Shown: piece after piece, positions 55,657 to 64,000 of the stretch
Position numbering within the stretch: position 1 is the stretch's first letter
How the letters are laid out: the number at the start of each line of letters is the position of its first letter
Source: Acidimicrobiia bacterium
Lineage (GTDB): Bacteria; Actinomycetota; Acidimicrobiia; IMCC26256; JAOSJM01
Assembly (NCBI GenBank): GCA_027494165.1
Contig: JAOSJM010000007.1
Coordinates: 1-64,000, forward strand
Length of the DNA: 64,000 nt
Direction of reading: 5' to 3'
Notes under the pieces: model-generated
What the model saw: the letters and a program-made list of their open reading frames with translations, nothing else
What the model was told of the DNA's origin: nothing
The model's database searches: none
Translations under genes and position numbers: made by a program

Positions 55657-56316
55657 ATGGAGAACGCAATTCTGCCCCCGGGAGACGAGGACCCCGGCGC
55701 CGCCGTCGCCGCACGGGTCGCGCGGCGGTCGCTGGCCCGGCGGCAGTCCGCCTACGCGGAGGAGGTGCGCCGGCTGCTCGACGCCGGGCTGGCGGTGATG
55801 CACCGCGCCGGGACGACGTCGGCCCCGCGGGTCGCCGACATCGTGCGCGAGGCGGGGCTGTCGAACGACGCCTTCTACCGGCACTTCGCGAGCAAGGACG
55901 ACCTCGTCGCCGCCATCCTGGAGGCGGGCATGGTCCGGCTGGTGGGCTACCTGGGCCACCAGATGGGGAAGGAGCGCCTCGCCGACGTGCAGGTACGCCG
56001 ATGGGTCGAGGGGGTGATGGCGCAGGCCGGCGACGCCGAGGTCGCGGACGCGACGCGAGCCGTCATCTGGAACGGCGGCCGCGCGGTCGACCGCTTCCGG
56101 GACGTCGCCTCGCTGAGCTACGCGCCCCTGACCGAGCTGCTGGTCGCTCCGCTCACCGAGCTCGGCAGCGCCGACCCGTCACGGGACGCCGCGGTGATCG
56201 GCCAGGCGGCGATGGGCCGGATGCAGGAGTTCCTCTGGCGGCGTGAGCCACCGTCGCGCCGCGACGTCGACCACGTCGCGCGCTTCTGCCTGGCCGGGAT
56301 CGGACGCTCGGCCTGA
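55645..56316 (+). CDS. TetR-family transcriptional regulator
   Basis: About 223 residues from ATG 55645 (in-frame ATG 55657 is an alternative). N-terminal HTH: RQSAYAEEVRRLLDAGLAVM, RVADIVREAGLSNDAFYRHF, ASKDDLVAAILEAGMVRLVG are the helix-turn-helix signature of TetR proteins; the C-terminal ligand domain (VEGVMAQAGDAEVADATRAV, AVIGQAAMGRMQEFLWRRE) is unspecific. Divergent from the APH-SDR-ACAD-Qor operon, so it probably represses that operon and itself until a CoA-ester ligand binds. The molybdoenzyme alpha paralogue converges with its 3' end. Confidence 0.9.
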   Translation: MIGEMENAILPPGDEDPGAAVAARVARRSLARRQSAYAEEVRRLLDAGLAVMHRAGTTSAPRVADIVREAGLSNDAFYRHFASKDDLVAAILEAGMVRLVGYLGHQMGKERLADVQVRRWVEGVMAQAGDAEVADATRAVIWNGGRAVDRFRDVASLSYAPLTELLVAPLTELGSADPSRDAAVIGQAAMGRMQEFLWRREPPSRRDVDHVARFCLAGIGRSA

Positions 56317-56329
56317 CCTCCGGGGTGCC

Positions 56330-59119
56330 TCAGGCCTTCTCGATCGAGACCCTGGTGTTGCGCATCACCGGGCAGGGCTGCCACTGCATGGCCCAGTAGC
56401 GGAGGTGCCCGTACCCGCCGGCCAGGTGGAGCCACTTGATCATGCCCGGCTCCGCGTCGTTGGGCCCGGCCCACTTCGGGAACTGGTAGTTGTCGAAGCC
56501 GTTGTACATGACGACCTGGCCGGGCCGGGCCGTCGTGGAGGTCTTCACCTTCACCCGGAACTCGCCCTGGTCGTTGAAGACCCGGACCATGTCGTGGTCC
56601 CCCACCCCCAGGTCGGCGGCGTCGCCTTCGTTCACGACGAGGTGCGGGGCGCCCCGGTGCGTCTCGAGCATGAGCTCGTTGGCGGTGTTCAAGGAGTGGA
56701 TGCTCCAGCGGTTGTGGCCGCTGGAGACCTGGAACCGGTGGTCGCCGCCGATGGGCGGGGGGTCCTTGTGCGTCGGCAGGTGCTCGTCGGCCTCGATGAA
56801 CCACGGGTGGTCGATGAGGAACTGGGCCCGCCGGGCGAGGGTCGGGTAGGGCTCCTTCTCCTCGACGTGCTTGCGGAACGGCACGAAGGTCTCGTCGGGG
56901 CGGATCTCCGTGGCCTGACCGACGGCCCGGGGCGTGATCCCGAGGCCCTGCCAGCGGAAGAACCCCTGGCGGCGAACCTCGTCGAGGCTGGCGTTCGAGG
57001 GGATCGTCCCGATGAGCGCGGTGTCGCGCAACATCTCGTCGATCATGACCTCGGGGTCGCGCCACAGCCCGTTGGACGTGTAGACGTCGTGCATCGTCGT
57101 GGGGTCGTGGGGCATCCCCTTCGGATCGGTGTAGGGACCGACGCCCCGCTCGCGGGCCCGCTCCTGCACCTTCTCGGCGACCCGGCGGAACGCCTCCCAC
57201 TCGTCGACGGCCTCACCCGGCGGGTCGACCGCCTTGTCGCAGAAGGTGAGGTGCATGACGTGCGTGCTGGGGATGCCGAAGCCGATCTTCTCGTACTGCT
57301 GGGCGATGGGCAGGACGATGTCGGAGTAGGCGGCGGTGGCGCTCATCCGCACGTCCATGGTCACGACCATGTTCAGGCGCGGCCAGAGGTGCTCGAGGAG
57401 CATCTTGGAGCCGCCCCGCGTGCGACGCAGCACGTTGCCACCGCACTCGATGAAGACCCGCGGCGGGCGGTCGTCGCCGGGGAGGTCGACCCCGGTCCAC
57501 CAGCCGCTGTCCACGGCCTCGCGCCAGTAGTCCCGGAACGGGCGCGGCATCGACGGGTCGTGCCACTCCTGGCGCTCCCAGGCCTCGTGGTAGCCGGCGT
57601 AGCGGTACCAGAGGAACACCGGGGGCACGAACCCCATGCCGGCCCCGCCCTCCTTGGCCGCCTCGATCGCCCAGATCTTCTCGGTCAGGGTCGGGTCGGC
57701 CTCGAGCGCCCCCTGGAGCACCATGTCGCGCAGGTCGACGATCCCGGCGGCCTCGGACGGGCCGCGCTGGGTCTTCATGGCGAAGGTCATCATCCCGTCG
57801 AAGAGGCCGCCCAGCCAGGCCCGGGCGCCGCTGCCCGGCTTGCCCCAGTTGCCGGTGAGGGCCAGGAGCAGGAGCTGGGAGCGCTCGATGAGGTCGCCGT
57901 GGTAGTGCTTCGACGCCGCGTTCAGCGACCCGAGGATGTTGGTGCGGTTCCGGGCGATCTTGCGGGCGAGGTCGCGGATGGCGTCCGCGTGGAGGTTGCA
58001 CACCTCGGCGGCGTGCTCGGGCGTGTACCGCTCCAGCCGCTCCCGCACGAGCGCGAAGACGGTGGTGAGCTCGACGGGTCCCTCGCGGGACTCGACGGTG
58101 AAGGAGCCCTCGAGCGCCGGCTCGGCGTCGTCCCACCGGAGCGTCCCCCGGGAAGCGGGCACCGGGCGACCGGTGCGGGCATCCCACGCGTAGAGCTGCT
58201 CGTCGCTCCCCCCCTCGACCAGGTCGCTCTCCCGCAGGTACCGCTTGGTGGCCGGGTTCACCAGCAGGGGCAGGTCGGTCTGCTCGCGCACGAACTCCTC
58301 GTCGACGAGCCCCTCGTCGATCACCACCCGGCACATGGCCAGCGCCAGGGCGGCGTCGGTGCCCGGGCGGACGGGCAGGTGGACGTCGGCGTGGACGGCC
58401 GAGGGGCTCACGTCGGGGGCGATGGTCACCACCTCGCAGCCCCGGTAGCGGGCCTCGGCGACGAAGTGGACGTGGGGGATGCGGGTGTAGTTGGGGTTCC
58501 CGAACCAGATGAGGAAGACGCCGGAGTGGAACCAGTCGTCGATGCTGCTCACCGGGTCGAACATGCCCCAGGTGAGGTAGTGACCGGCGGCGAAGTCGTT
58601 CATCTCGGCGTTGAGGTCGGTGGTGAGACCCCCGACCAGCCCCATGAACTTGCCCCGCCCGGCGAGGGCGAACGTCCCCAGGTTGCACCCCGAGGGAGCC
58701 ACGACCGCCTCGGGACCCACCTCCTCGATCGCGTCGAGGATGGCGTCGGCGATCTCGGTGCAGGCCTCGTCCCAGCTCACCCTGCGCCAGCGCCCCTCGC
58801 CCCGCTCACCCTCACGGCGCAGCGGGTACAGCACCCGCTCGGGACCGTCGAGGAGGCGGGTCCACCCGACCCCCTTCTGGCAGCCCATCGGGTTCATGTC
58901 GGGCACGCCGTCCTGGTAGACGGGGAAGGTCCCCGCCGACTCCTCCCGCACCACCTTGCCGTCGCGCAGGTAGACGCGCATCGGGCAGTTCCCGGGGTAG
59001 CAGTCGATGCAGTGGGACGCCCACCGCACCTCGTCCCACGTCCAGCGACGCCGGTAGCGGTCGGCATCGGTGCGCGGTTCGGCGTCGGCGAGCGCAGCGG
59101 GAGCCGTGGGGTCGGTCAC
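56330..59119 (-). CDS. Second, solitary type II DMSO-reductase-family catalytic subunit
   Basis: 929 residues from GTG 59119 (GAGGAGG nine bases upstream), intact. FS0 ligands SHCIDCYPGNCPMRVYLRDG and DMNPMGCQKGVGWTRLL; probable Mo Asp in LNAEMNDFAAGHYLTWGMF; IWFGNPNYTRIPHVHFVAEA, TIAPDVSPSAVHADVHLPVR, GTDAALALAMCRVVIDEGL, NAASKHYHGDLIERSQLLL, SSGHNRWSIHSLNTANELML, RVFNDQGEFRVKVKTSTTAR, GGYGHLRYWAMQWQPCPVMR. Clearly a paralogue of the alpha at 40251-43117 but without beta, gamma or delta neighbours, and without a Tat signal. It may borrow the other subunits, giving a second substrate specificity. Confidence 0.93.
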   Translation of the reverse strand: MTDPTAPAALADAEPRTDADRYRRRWTWDEVRWASHCIDCYPGNCPMRVYLRDGKVVREESAGTFPVYQDGVPDMNPMGCQKGVGWTRLLDGPERVLYPLRREGERGEGRWRRVSWDEACTEIADAILDAIEEVGPEAVVAPSGCNLGTFALAGRGKFMGLVGGLTTDLNAEMNDFAAGHYLTWGMFDPVSSIDDWFHSGVFLIWFGNPNYTRIPHVHFVAEARYRGCEVVTIAPDVSPSAVHADVHLPVRPGTDAALALAMCRVVIDEGLVDEEFVREQTDLPLLVNPATKRYLRESDLVEGGSDEQLYAWDARTGRPVPASRGTLRWDDAEPALEGSFTVESREGPVELTTVFALVRERLERYTPEHAAEVCNLHADAIRDLARKIARNRTNILGSLNAASKHYHGDLIERSQLLLLALTGNWGKPGSGARAWLGGLFDGMMTFAMKTQRGPSEAAGIVDLRDMVLQGALEADPTLTEKIWAIEAAKEGGAGMGFVPPVFLWYRYAGYHEAWERQEWHDPSMPRPFRDYWREAVDSGWWTGVDLPGDDRPPRVFIECGGNVLRRTRGGSKMLLEHLWPRLNMVVTMDVRMSATAAYSDIVLPIAQQYEKIGFGIPSTHVMHLTFCDKAVDPPGEAVDEWEAFRRVAEKVQERARERGVGPYTDPKGMPHDPTTMHDVYTSNGLWRDPEVMIDEMLRDTALIGTIPSNASLDEVRRQGFFRWQGLGITPRAVGQATEIRPDETFVPFRKHVEEKEPYPTLARRAQFLIDHPWFIEADEHLPTHKDPPPIGGDHRFQVSSGHNRWSIHSLNTANELMLETHRGAPHLVVNEGDAADLGVGDHDMVRVFNDQGEFRVKVKTSTTARPGQVVMYNGFDNYQFPKWAGPNDAEPGMIKWLHLAGGYGHLRYWAMQWQPCPVMRNTRVSIEKA

Positions 59120-59421
59120 CAGGGTGGGCCTCCTCGGGCGGGACGGGGTTCGGCGTCGATGCGGCGCCGGGCCCGCCGGGGTGCACGCGCCCGGCCCGAC
59201 CCGAGGGTGTCGCGCCGGCACCAGCCCGCCTCCGGACCGTCCCCCCGGGAGCGGTGGAGCGCCACGCGACACATGTGCCGGGCATCACAGCATCGCGACG
59301 CCATCCCCGTCAACCGGAGCCGCGCGCTCCCAGCAGGTCCGCGCGGGCGATCGCTCCAGCCGAGCCCCGATCGGTCGATGAGTACCCTGACGTGCAGTTC
59401 TCGACGCGCGGGAGACGCCCG
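59120..59421. other. Divergent intergenic region, no gene seen
   Basis: About 300 bases between the solitary alpha gene (minus) and ppk2 (plus). Reading frames through it are GC artefacts. Around 59265-59292 the sequence contains CGACACATGTGCCGGGCATCACAGCATCG, with the palindrome CACATGTG, the only candidate operator I see. Confidence 0.45.
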
Positions 59422-60336
59422 ATGGCCGGTCGCGAACCCAGGATCGAGCTCGTCCAGCACGACGGCGGACGGGGCCGGACGCGCCCCGGGCCCCGCCTCA
59501 CCGCCGAGGAGCTCGAGCTCCTCACCTCCCGCAAGGGGCTCGAGGAGCTCCTGCGGCACAAGAGGCTCGACGTCGACCGGGCCGTGCGGAACCTCCGCTA
59601 CGCGCGGGAGCTCGAGGCCCTCCAGATCGAGCTCGTGAAGCTCCAGCGCTCCGTACTCGATCAGGGCCGCCGCGTCGTCGTCGTGTTCGAGGGTCGCGAC
59701 GCCGCCGGGAAGGGCGGAGCGATCCGCCGCTTCGTCGAGCACCTCAGCCCCCGCAGCCACCGCGTGGTGGCGCTGCCCACGCCGACCGAGGTCGAGAAGG
59801 GGCAGTGGTACTTCCAGCGCTACGCCCGGCAGCTCCCGAACCCGGGGGAGATCGTCTTCTTCGACCGCAGCTGGTACAACCGGGCCGTCGTCGAGCCGGT
59901 GATGGGCTTCTGCACCGAGGCGCAGTACCGGACCTTCATGCAGCAGGTCCCCGAGTTCGAGCACATGCTCTACGAGGACGGCGTGGAGCTCGTGAAGTTC
60001 TGGTTCTCCATCAGTAGGGAGGAGCAGGCGGCCCGGTTCGCTTCCCGGCGCACCAACCTCCTGAAGCAGTGGAAGATCAGCCCGGTCGACGAGCAGGCCC
60101 AGGCCCGCTGGGACGTCTCCACCCGTTACAAGGAGGAGATGTTCAGCCGGACCCACACGTCGTTCGCGCCCTGGATCATCGTGCGCGCGAACGACAAGAA
60201 GACGGCCCGGCTCGAGAGCATCAGATACGTGCTGTCGGCGCTGCCGTACGGCGGGAAGGAGGAGGCGGCGGTGAACCTCCACCCCGATCCCGACGTCGTC
60301 GTCCGCTTCCACCGCGCCGGCCACCGCCTCGACTGA
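59422..60336 (+). CDS. ppk2: Polyphosphate kinase 2
   Basis: 304 residues from ATG 59422 (GGGAG upstream), intact. Uses polyphosphate to phosphorylate nucleotides. P-loop: VVVFEGRDAAGKGGAIRRFV; LSPRSHRVVALPTPTEVEKG; second motif EIVFFDRSWYNRAVVEPVMG (DRSWYNR, lid/Walker B); lid RRTNLLKQWKISPVDEQAQA; KEEMFSRTHTSFAPWIIVRA, NDKKTARLESIRYVLSALPY. An N-terminal extension of ~70 residues (ELLRHKRLDVDRAVRNLRYA) is normal. Which class (GDP/ADP/AMP) cannot be decided from sequence alone. Not related to the PPK1 of the left piece. Confidence 0.93.
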   Translation: MAGREPRIELVQHDGGRGRTRPGPRLTAEELELLTSRKGLEELLRHKRLDVDRAVRNLRYARELEALQIELVKLQRSVLDQGRRVVVVFEGRDAAGKGGAIRRFVEHLSPRSHRVVALPTPTEVEKGQWYFQRYARQLPNPGEIVFFDRSWYNRAVVEPVMGFCTEAQYRTFMQQVPEFEHMLYEDGVELVKFWFSISREEQAARFASRRTNLLKQWKISPVDEQAQARWDVSTRYKEEMFSRTHTSFAPWIIVRANDKKTARLESIRYVLSALPYGGKEEAAVNLHPDPDVVVRFHRAGHRLD

Positions 60337-60410
60337 CTCCGCCACGCCGGGCACCGCGGTCCTCCGCGGGCGGCTGGACCGACGAACGTGCGTTCGGTAC
60401 GCTCGCCGTC

Positions 60411-61151
60411 GTGGAGCCGCTGCAGCGCACCCTGCTCGGCGCCGGTGAGCCCGCGGTCGACCCGACGGCTGCGTTCGAGCGGATCCCGCTCGACGACACC
60501 TCCTGGGTGGACGTCTCCCGCGGGTGGCTGCACGGGGCCGACACCGTCCTCGAGGAGCTCGTCGGGACCGTCCCCTGGCGGCAGGGCCGGCGACGCATGT
60601 ACGACCGGATGGTCGACGACCCCCGCCTCTCACGCTGGTACCGGGCCTCGGACCCGCTGCCCCACCCGGCCCTGGACGCGGTGCGCGCCGCGCTCGCCCG
60701 GCGCTACCGCGTGCGGTTCGGGGGCGTCGGCCTCAACTACTACCGGGACGGACGCGACAGCGTCGCCTTCCACCGGGACCGCGAGCTCCGCCACCTCGAC
60801 CGGACCCTGGTCGCCATCGTCACCCTCGGGGCCGCCCGCCCGTTCCTGGTCCGCCCCCACGGTGGTGGGAGGTCGCGGGACCTGCGGCCGGGCTCGGGCG
60901 ACCTGCTCGTGATGGGGGGCCGGTGCCAGGCCGACTGGGAGCACGGCGTCCCCAAGGTGGCGTCGGCCGGCCCCCGGATCAGCGCCTCGTGGCGCTGGTC
61001 GTCCGGCACCGGTCCCGGCGGTCACCCCTCGCCGGCTCGGACTCCCCGGCGCGGTCGGGCCAGGCCCTCCTGGGCCACCGAGGCCACGTGCCGCCCGGAG
61101 GCGTCGAACACCCGGGCCATCGCCATGCCCCGGGCGTTCGCCACCCCGTGA
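60411..61151 (+). CDS. AlkB-like 2-oxoglutarate/Fe(II) dioxygenase
   Basis: From GTG 60411 (VEPLQRTLLGAGEPAVDPTA). Motifs of the AlkB branch: LLEELVGTVPWRQGRRRMYD-like N-terminal strand, VRFGGVGLNYYRDGRDSVAF, the Fe ligands in AFHRDRELRHL (HxD) and DWEHGVPKVASAGPR (second His), and 2-oxoglutarate Arg in RISASWRWSS. AlkB enzymes oxidatively remove alkyl groups from DNA/RNA bases. The conserved domain ends at ~61000; the remaining frame to 61151 overlaps the convergent TesB gene and is probably not translated that far, perhaps because of an indel. Confidence 0.82.
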   Translation: MEPLQRTLLGAGEPAVDPTAAFERIPLDDTSWVDVSRGWLHGADTVLEELVGTVPWRQGRRRMYDRMVDDPRLSRWYRASDPLPHPALDAVRAALARRYRVRFGGVGLNYYRDGRDSVAFHRDRELRHLDRTLVAIVTLGAARPFLVRPHGGGRSRDLRPGSGDLLVMGGRCQADWEHGVPKVASAGPRISASWRWSSGTGPGGHPSPARTPRRGRARPSWATEATCRPEASNTRAIAMPRAFATP

Positions 61152-61841
61152 CCCCGGAGGTCGAAGAGGAGCCACTGGTCGGCCCGCAACGGCCGGTGGA
61201 ACCAGACGGCGTGGTCCAGGCTGGCCGTCATCAGCAGCTCCCAGCGGCCGCCCAGGGAGTGCGGGAGCAGCGCCACACCCAGCGGGTCCTCGTCGGACAG
61301 GTAGGCGAGGGCACACGCGTGCACGGCCGGGTCGTCGCCGAGCGCCTCGGGGACGCGCATCCACACGACCCGGCGGGGCTCGGGCTCGCGCTCCTCGGTC
61401 ACGGGGCGCCGGTCGAAGAACAGGTCGGTCTCCTCGCTCGCCAGCGACTCCGGGTGCGGTGCGTCGGGGGCGGATCGCCTGCGCGTCCTCCCCCTCCTCG
61501 GCGACCTGGAAGCTGGCGATGAGGTTGAGGATCGCTCCGCCGGCCTGGTAGGCGACCACCTGCCTCGTGGTGAACGACCGGCCGTCGCGCACCCGATCGA
61601 CCTCGTAGAGGACGGGCTCCCGCTCGTCGCCCGGGCGCACGAAGTACGCGTGCATCGAGTGCGGCCGGTGGGGTCGGTCCACGGTGAGGATGGCGGCCCG
61701 CAGGGCCTGGGCGACGGCCTGACCCCCGTAGATGCGGGGCCAGCCCATCGGCGGGCTGCCGCCGAGGAAGGCGTCGGGCTTCACCGGCTCGAGCTCGAGG
61801 AGCGAGACGAGGTCGGTGACGGGGTGGATGGAGACGCTCAC
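61022..61841 (-). CDS. Acyl-CoA thioesterase II (TesB-like), frameshifted once
   Basis: About 273 residues from GTG 61841 (SVSIHPVTDLVSLLELEPVK). Double hotdog fold: GWPRIYGGQAVAQALRAAIL, PHSMHAYFVRPGDEREPVLY, EVDRVRDGRSFTTRQVVAYQ, AGGAILNLIASFQVAEEGED; an indel near 61465 then SLASEETDLFFDRRP, RVVWMRVPEALGDDPAVHAC, SLDHAVWFHRPLRADQWLLF (LDHxxWFH typical for TesB), and GMAMARVFDASGRHVASVAQ. Hydrolyses acyl-CoA to acid and CoA. Not in an obvious operon with the catabolic genes. Confidence 0.9.
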
Positions 61842-61942
61842 GGCGGACACACTGCCACGGCCGGGAGCGCCGGCCCCTGATCCGGCCACCCGACGCGCGC
61901 TCGCCTCGACACCGGCCGCCCACCGGTGCCACGCTCCGGACC

Positions 61943-62518
61943 GTGCCCGTCCCCCGGCTCCGGACCGACCGCCTGGTCCTTCGCGAGTGGCACCCCGAGG
62001 ACCGCATGCCGTTCGCCGCGCTCAACGCCGACCCGGAGGTCACCGCCCATCTGCCCTCGGCGCTCTCCCGGACCCAGTCCGATGCCCTCGCCGACCGCAT
62101 CGAGGCCGGCTTCGCCGAGCGCGGGTTCGGGCCCTGGGCCGTCGAGGTTCCGGGCGTGGCGAGCTTCGTCGGGTTCGTCGGGCTCAGCGTCCCGGGCTTC
62201 GAGGCCCACTTCACCCCGTCCGTGGAGATCGGTTGGCGCCTGGCGCGAGAGCACTGGGGTCGCGGCTACGCCACGGAGGGAGCGGAAGCCGCGCTCGCGT
62301 ACGCGTTCGGGGTGCTCGGGTTGGACGAGGTGGTCTCGTTCACCGTCCACGGCAACCGTCGCTCCTGGGCCGTCATGGAGCGGCTGGGGATGACCCGGGA
62401 CCCGGCCGACGACTTCGACCACCCTCGCCTGCCGGCCGGGCACTCGCTCCGCCGCCACGTGCTGTACCGGCTCCGGTCCGGGGACTGGCGCGAGCGACGA
62501 CGCTCCGCCCCGCGGTAG
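61943..62518 (+). CDS. GNAT acetyltransferase (RimJ/RimL-like)
   Basis: 191 residues from GTG 61943. LRTDRLVLREWHPEDRMPFA is the usual start of the RimJ/RimL type; VEIGWRLAREHWGRGYATEG is the acetyl-CoA loop (R/Q-x-x-G-x-G/A); AALAYAFGVLGLDEVVSFTV and NRRSWAVMERLGMTRD close the fold. Acetylates an amine, often a protein N-terminus or a small molecule; target unknown. Confidence 0.9.
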   Translation: MPVPRLRTDRLVLREWHPEDRMPFAALNADPEVTAHLPSALSRTQSDALADRIEAGFAERGFGPWAVEVPGVASFVGFVGLSVPGFEAHFTPSVEIGWRLAREHWGRGYATEGAEAALAYAFGVLGLDEVVSFTVHGNRRSWAVMERLGMTRDPADDFDHPRLPAGHSLRRHVLYRLRSGDWRERRRSAPR

Positions 62519-62544
62519 GCCCCGAGCGTCCAGTTCCGAGTCGC

Positions 62545-63999
62545 CTACTCGACGGCCAGCTCCAGCCCGTCGGCCTCGACGGGGGCAGGGACCGCGGGCA
62601 CGGCCCCGTGTTCGACGGCCTCGACCTCGCGGGGCAGCAGCCGGATGACCAGCGTCGCCGCGACCCCGATGACGACGGCGCCGGCGAGGAAGGCGAGCGA
62701 CATCCCGTCCACGAAGGCGCTCCGTGCCGTGGCGGCGAGGTCCGCGCCGGCCGGCCCGGCCGCGGACGCCACCCGCAGGGCCCCGGCCAACGACGACTCG
62801 GCCGCCGAGGCCGCCGCGTCGGGGAGGCCCGCCAGCACCGGCCTCATGCCCCGGGAGAACTGCGAGGTGACGAGGCTCCCCATGACGGCCACGCCGAGGG
62901 CCCCGCCGAGCTCCCGCGTCGTGTCGTTCATGGCCGACCCGGCACCGGCCTTCGCGCGCGGGACCCCGGACATGATGGCGTTGGTGAGCGAGGGCATGGC
63001 GGTCGCCATCCCCGCCACCATGACCATCATCACGGCCAGCACGGTGACGAACGGGGTGTCGACGGTCAGGCGGCTCATCCCGATCGCGCCCGCGGCGACG
63101 ACGAGCATGCCCGCTCCCACGACCCGGTTGGCCCCGAACCACCGGACCAGCCGGGGAGCCAGCGGCGAGACCGTCACCATGACGAGGACCATCGGGAGCA
63201 TCCTCAGCGACGTGGCGAGGGCGCTGTAGCCCAGGACGAGCTGGAGGTACTGGGTCAGCAGGAACATGAGGCCGAACAGGGCGAAGAACGTGAGCATCAT
63301 CCCGGCACTGCCCACGGAGAAGCGGCTGTCCCGGAAGTACCCGATGTCGAGCATGGGCTCGGGCCGGCGCCGCTCCCAGAGCACGAACAGGGTCAGCACG
63401 ACCAGCGCGCCACCGGCCGTCCCGAGCGTCTCCCGGCTCGACCACCCGTGGGACGGCGCCTCGATGATGGCGTACACCAGGGCGACCAGCCCGACGACGG
63501 ACAGCACCGCGCCGACGGCGTCGACCCGGGGCCGACCGGGGTCGCGGGACGTCGGCACGAGGGCCGCCCCGGCCACCAGGGCCAGGAGCACGACGGGCAC
63601 GTTCACGAGGAAGACCGAGCTCCATGAGTAGTGCTCGAGCAGGAAGCCGCTCCCGACCGGCCCCAGCGCCCCACCGGCGCCGGCGATCGCCGCCCACACG
63701 GCGATCGCCTTCGGGCGCTCCGCGACGGGGAACACGTTGACGAGGATCGAGAGCGTGGAGGGCATCACGAACGCCGCCCCGAGACCCATGACCGCCCGGC
63801 AGGCGACGACGGCACCGGCCGAGTCGGCCGTCGCGGCGGCCAGGGCCCCGGCGAGGAACACGACGAGCCCGATCTGCAGCGCGCCCTTCCGGCCGAACCG
63901 GTCGCCGAGCGTCCCCGCGGTGAAGAGCATCCCGGCGAAGACCAGCGCGTACGAGTCGACGATCCACTGGAGCTGGCTGTTCGACGCCTTGAGCCCCTC
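62545..63999 (-). CDS. DHA2-type MFS exporter (EmrB/QacA-like), start outside the window
   Basis: The open frame enters from the right edge; about 485 residues present, missing the first ~40-50. Motif A: GTLGDRFGRKGALQIGLVVF; motif C-like AIAGAGGALGPVGSGFLLEH; then YSWSSVFLVNVPVVLLALVA and about twelve further helices, a DHA2 pattern of 14. Proton-driven drug or lipid exporter. Gene continues beyond 64000; a regulator may lie there. Confidence 0.9.
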   Translation of the reverse strand, partial: EGLKASNSQLQWIVDSYALVFAGMLFTAGTLGDRFGRKGALQIGLVVFLAGALAAATADSAGAVVACRAVMGLGAAFVMPSTLSILVNVFPVAERPKAIAVWAAIAGAGGALGPVGSGFLLEHYSWSSVFLVNVPVVLLALVAGAALVPTSRDPGRPRVDAVGAVLSVVGLVALVYAIIEAPSHGWSSRETLGTAGGALVVLTLFVLWERRRPEPMLDIGYFRDSRFSVGSAGMMLTFFALFGLMFLLTQYLQLVLGYSALATSLRMLPMVLVMVTVSPLAPRLVRWFGANRVVGAGMLVVAAGAIGMSRLTVDTPFVTVLAVMMVMVAGMATAMPSLTNAIMSGVPRAKAGAGSAMNDTTRELGGALGVAVMGSLVTSQFSRGMRPVLAGLPDAAASAAESSLAGALRVASAAGPAGADLAATARSAFVDGMSLAFLAGAVVIGVAATLVIRLLPREVEAVEHGAVPAVPAPVEADGLELAVE

Positions 64000-64000
64000 G

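Overview
The window joins two unrelated pieces of DNA at about base 25,555-25,572. The left piece (1 to ~25,555) has moderate GC. Its genes look like those of a Chloroflexota bacterium (Anaerolineae/Ardenticatenia type, inferred): Thr/Pro-rich linkers, lipoprotein-anchored enzymes, PPK1, a GH9 cellulase, and YfhO- and GT39-like membrane proteins. It is saturated with the palindrome ACGGCCGT (about forty copies by eye) and carries short tandem repeats and REP-like hairpins between genes. The right piece (~25,572 to 64,000) is very GC-rich, lacks that palindrome almost entirely, and has actinobacterial gene content, probably Acidimicrobiia-like: CoA-ester, lipid or steroid catabolism, LLM flavin enzymes, CaiB transferase, TetR, OmpR-type two-component genes. 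An acyl-CoA synthetase gene is cut off in mid-domain at the seam. The simplest explanation is a chimeric contig or a concatenation, so genes on the two sides should not be interpreted together. Many genes on both sides are split by single-base frameshifts, often at homopolymers, which looks like uncorrected long-read indels rather than gene decay. I annotate such genes as one locus. || Left piece: GH9 cellulase C-terminus (1-0.8 kb); LiaF-like membrane protein; VOC protein; unknown membrane protein; ppk1 on the minus strand; a four-copy hairpin repeat; a CapA-like lipoprotein; two unknown minus-strand genes; a UspA-DUF389-SH3 fusion; tRNA-Lys(CTT); a SIMPL lipoprotein; the shikimate cluster aroK-aroB-aroQ; two large membrane proteins, YfhO-like and GT39-like (15-20 kb); a secreted beta-propeller; an M1 peptidase; a methyltransferase remnant; a yefM-yoeB toxin-antitoxin pair with a palindromic operator; and a nucleotidyltransferase module. 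|| Right piece: a truncated acyl-CoA synthetase and SCP-x-type thiolase, divergent from a crotonase; PepSY protein and two-component system; hydrolase; CaiB CoA-transferase; LLM oxidoreductase; APH-type kinase; CrtC/AttH-like protein. || The centre of interest is 37.9-47.5 kb. A minus-strand operon encodes all four parts of a type II DMSO-reductase-family molybdoenzyme: alpha, heme-b gamma, Fe-S beta and TorD-like delta, with overlapping stop/start codons. It is divergent from a MoxR/NorQ-type AAA+ ATPase and a 1,075-residue NorD-like VWA protein. A near-perfect 16-bp palindrome sits in the shared promoter region. Neither alpha nor gamma has an export signal, so the complex is predicted to be cytoplasmic, unlike ethylbenzene or dimethylsulfide dehydrogenase. 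A second, solitary alpha paralogue lies at 56.3-59.1 kb, next to a TetR gene and a divergent operon of APH kinase, SDR, acyl-CoA dehydrogenase and quinone oxidoreductase. The neighbourhood of CoA-ligase, thiolase, crotonase, CoA-transferase and acyl-CoA dehydrogenase suggests oxygen-independent hydroxylation of a hydrocarbon or steroid-like substrate followed by CoA-dependent breakdown. The substrate is inference. The right end holds PPK2, an AlkB-like dioxygenase, TesB thioesterase, a GNAT enzyme and a DHA2-type MFS exporter that runs off the edge.
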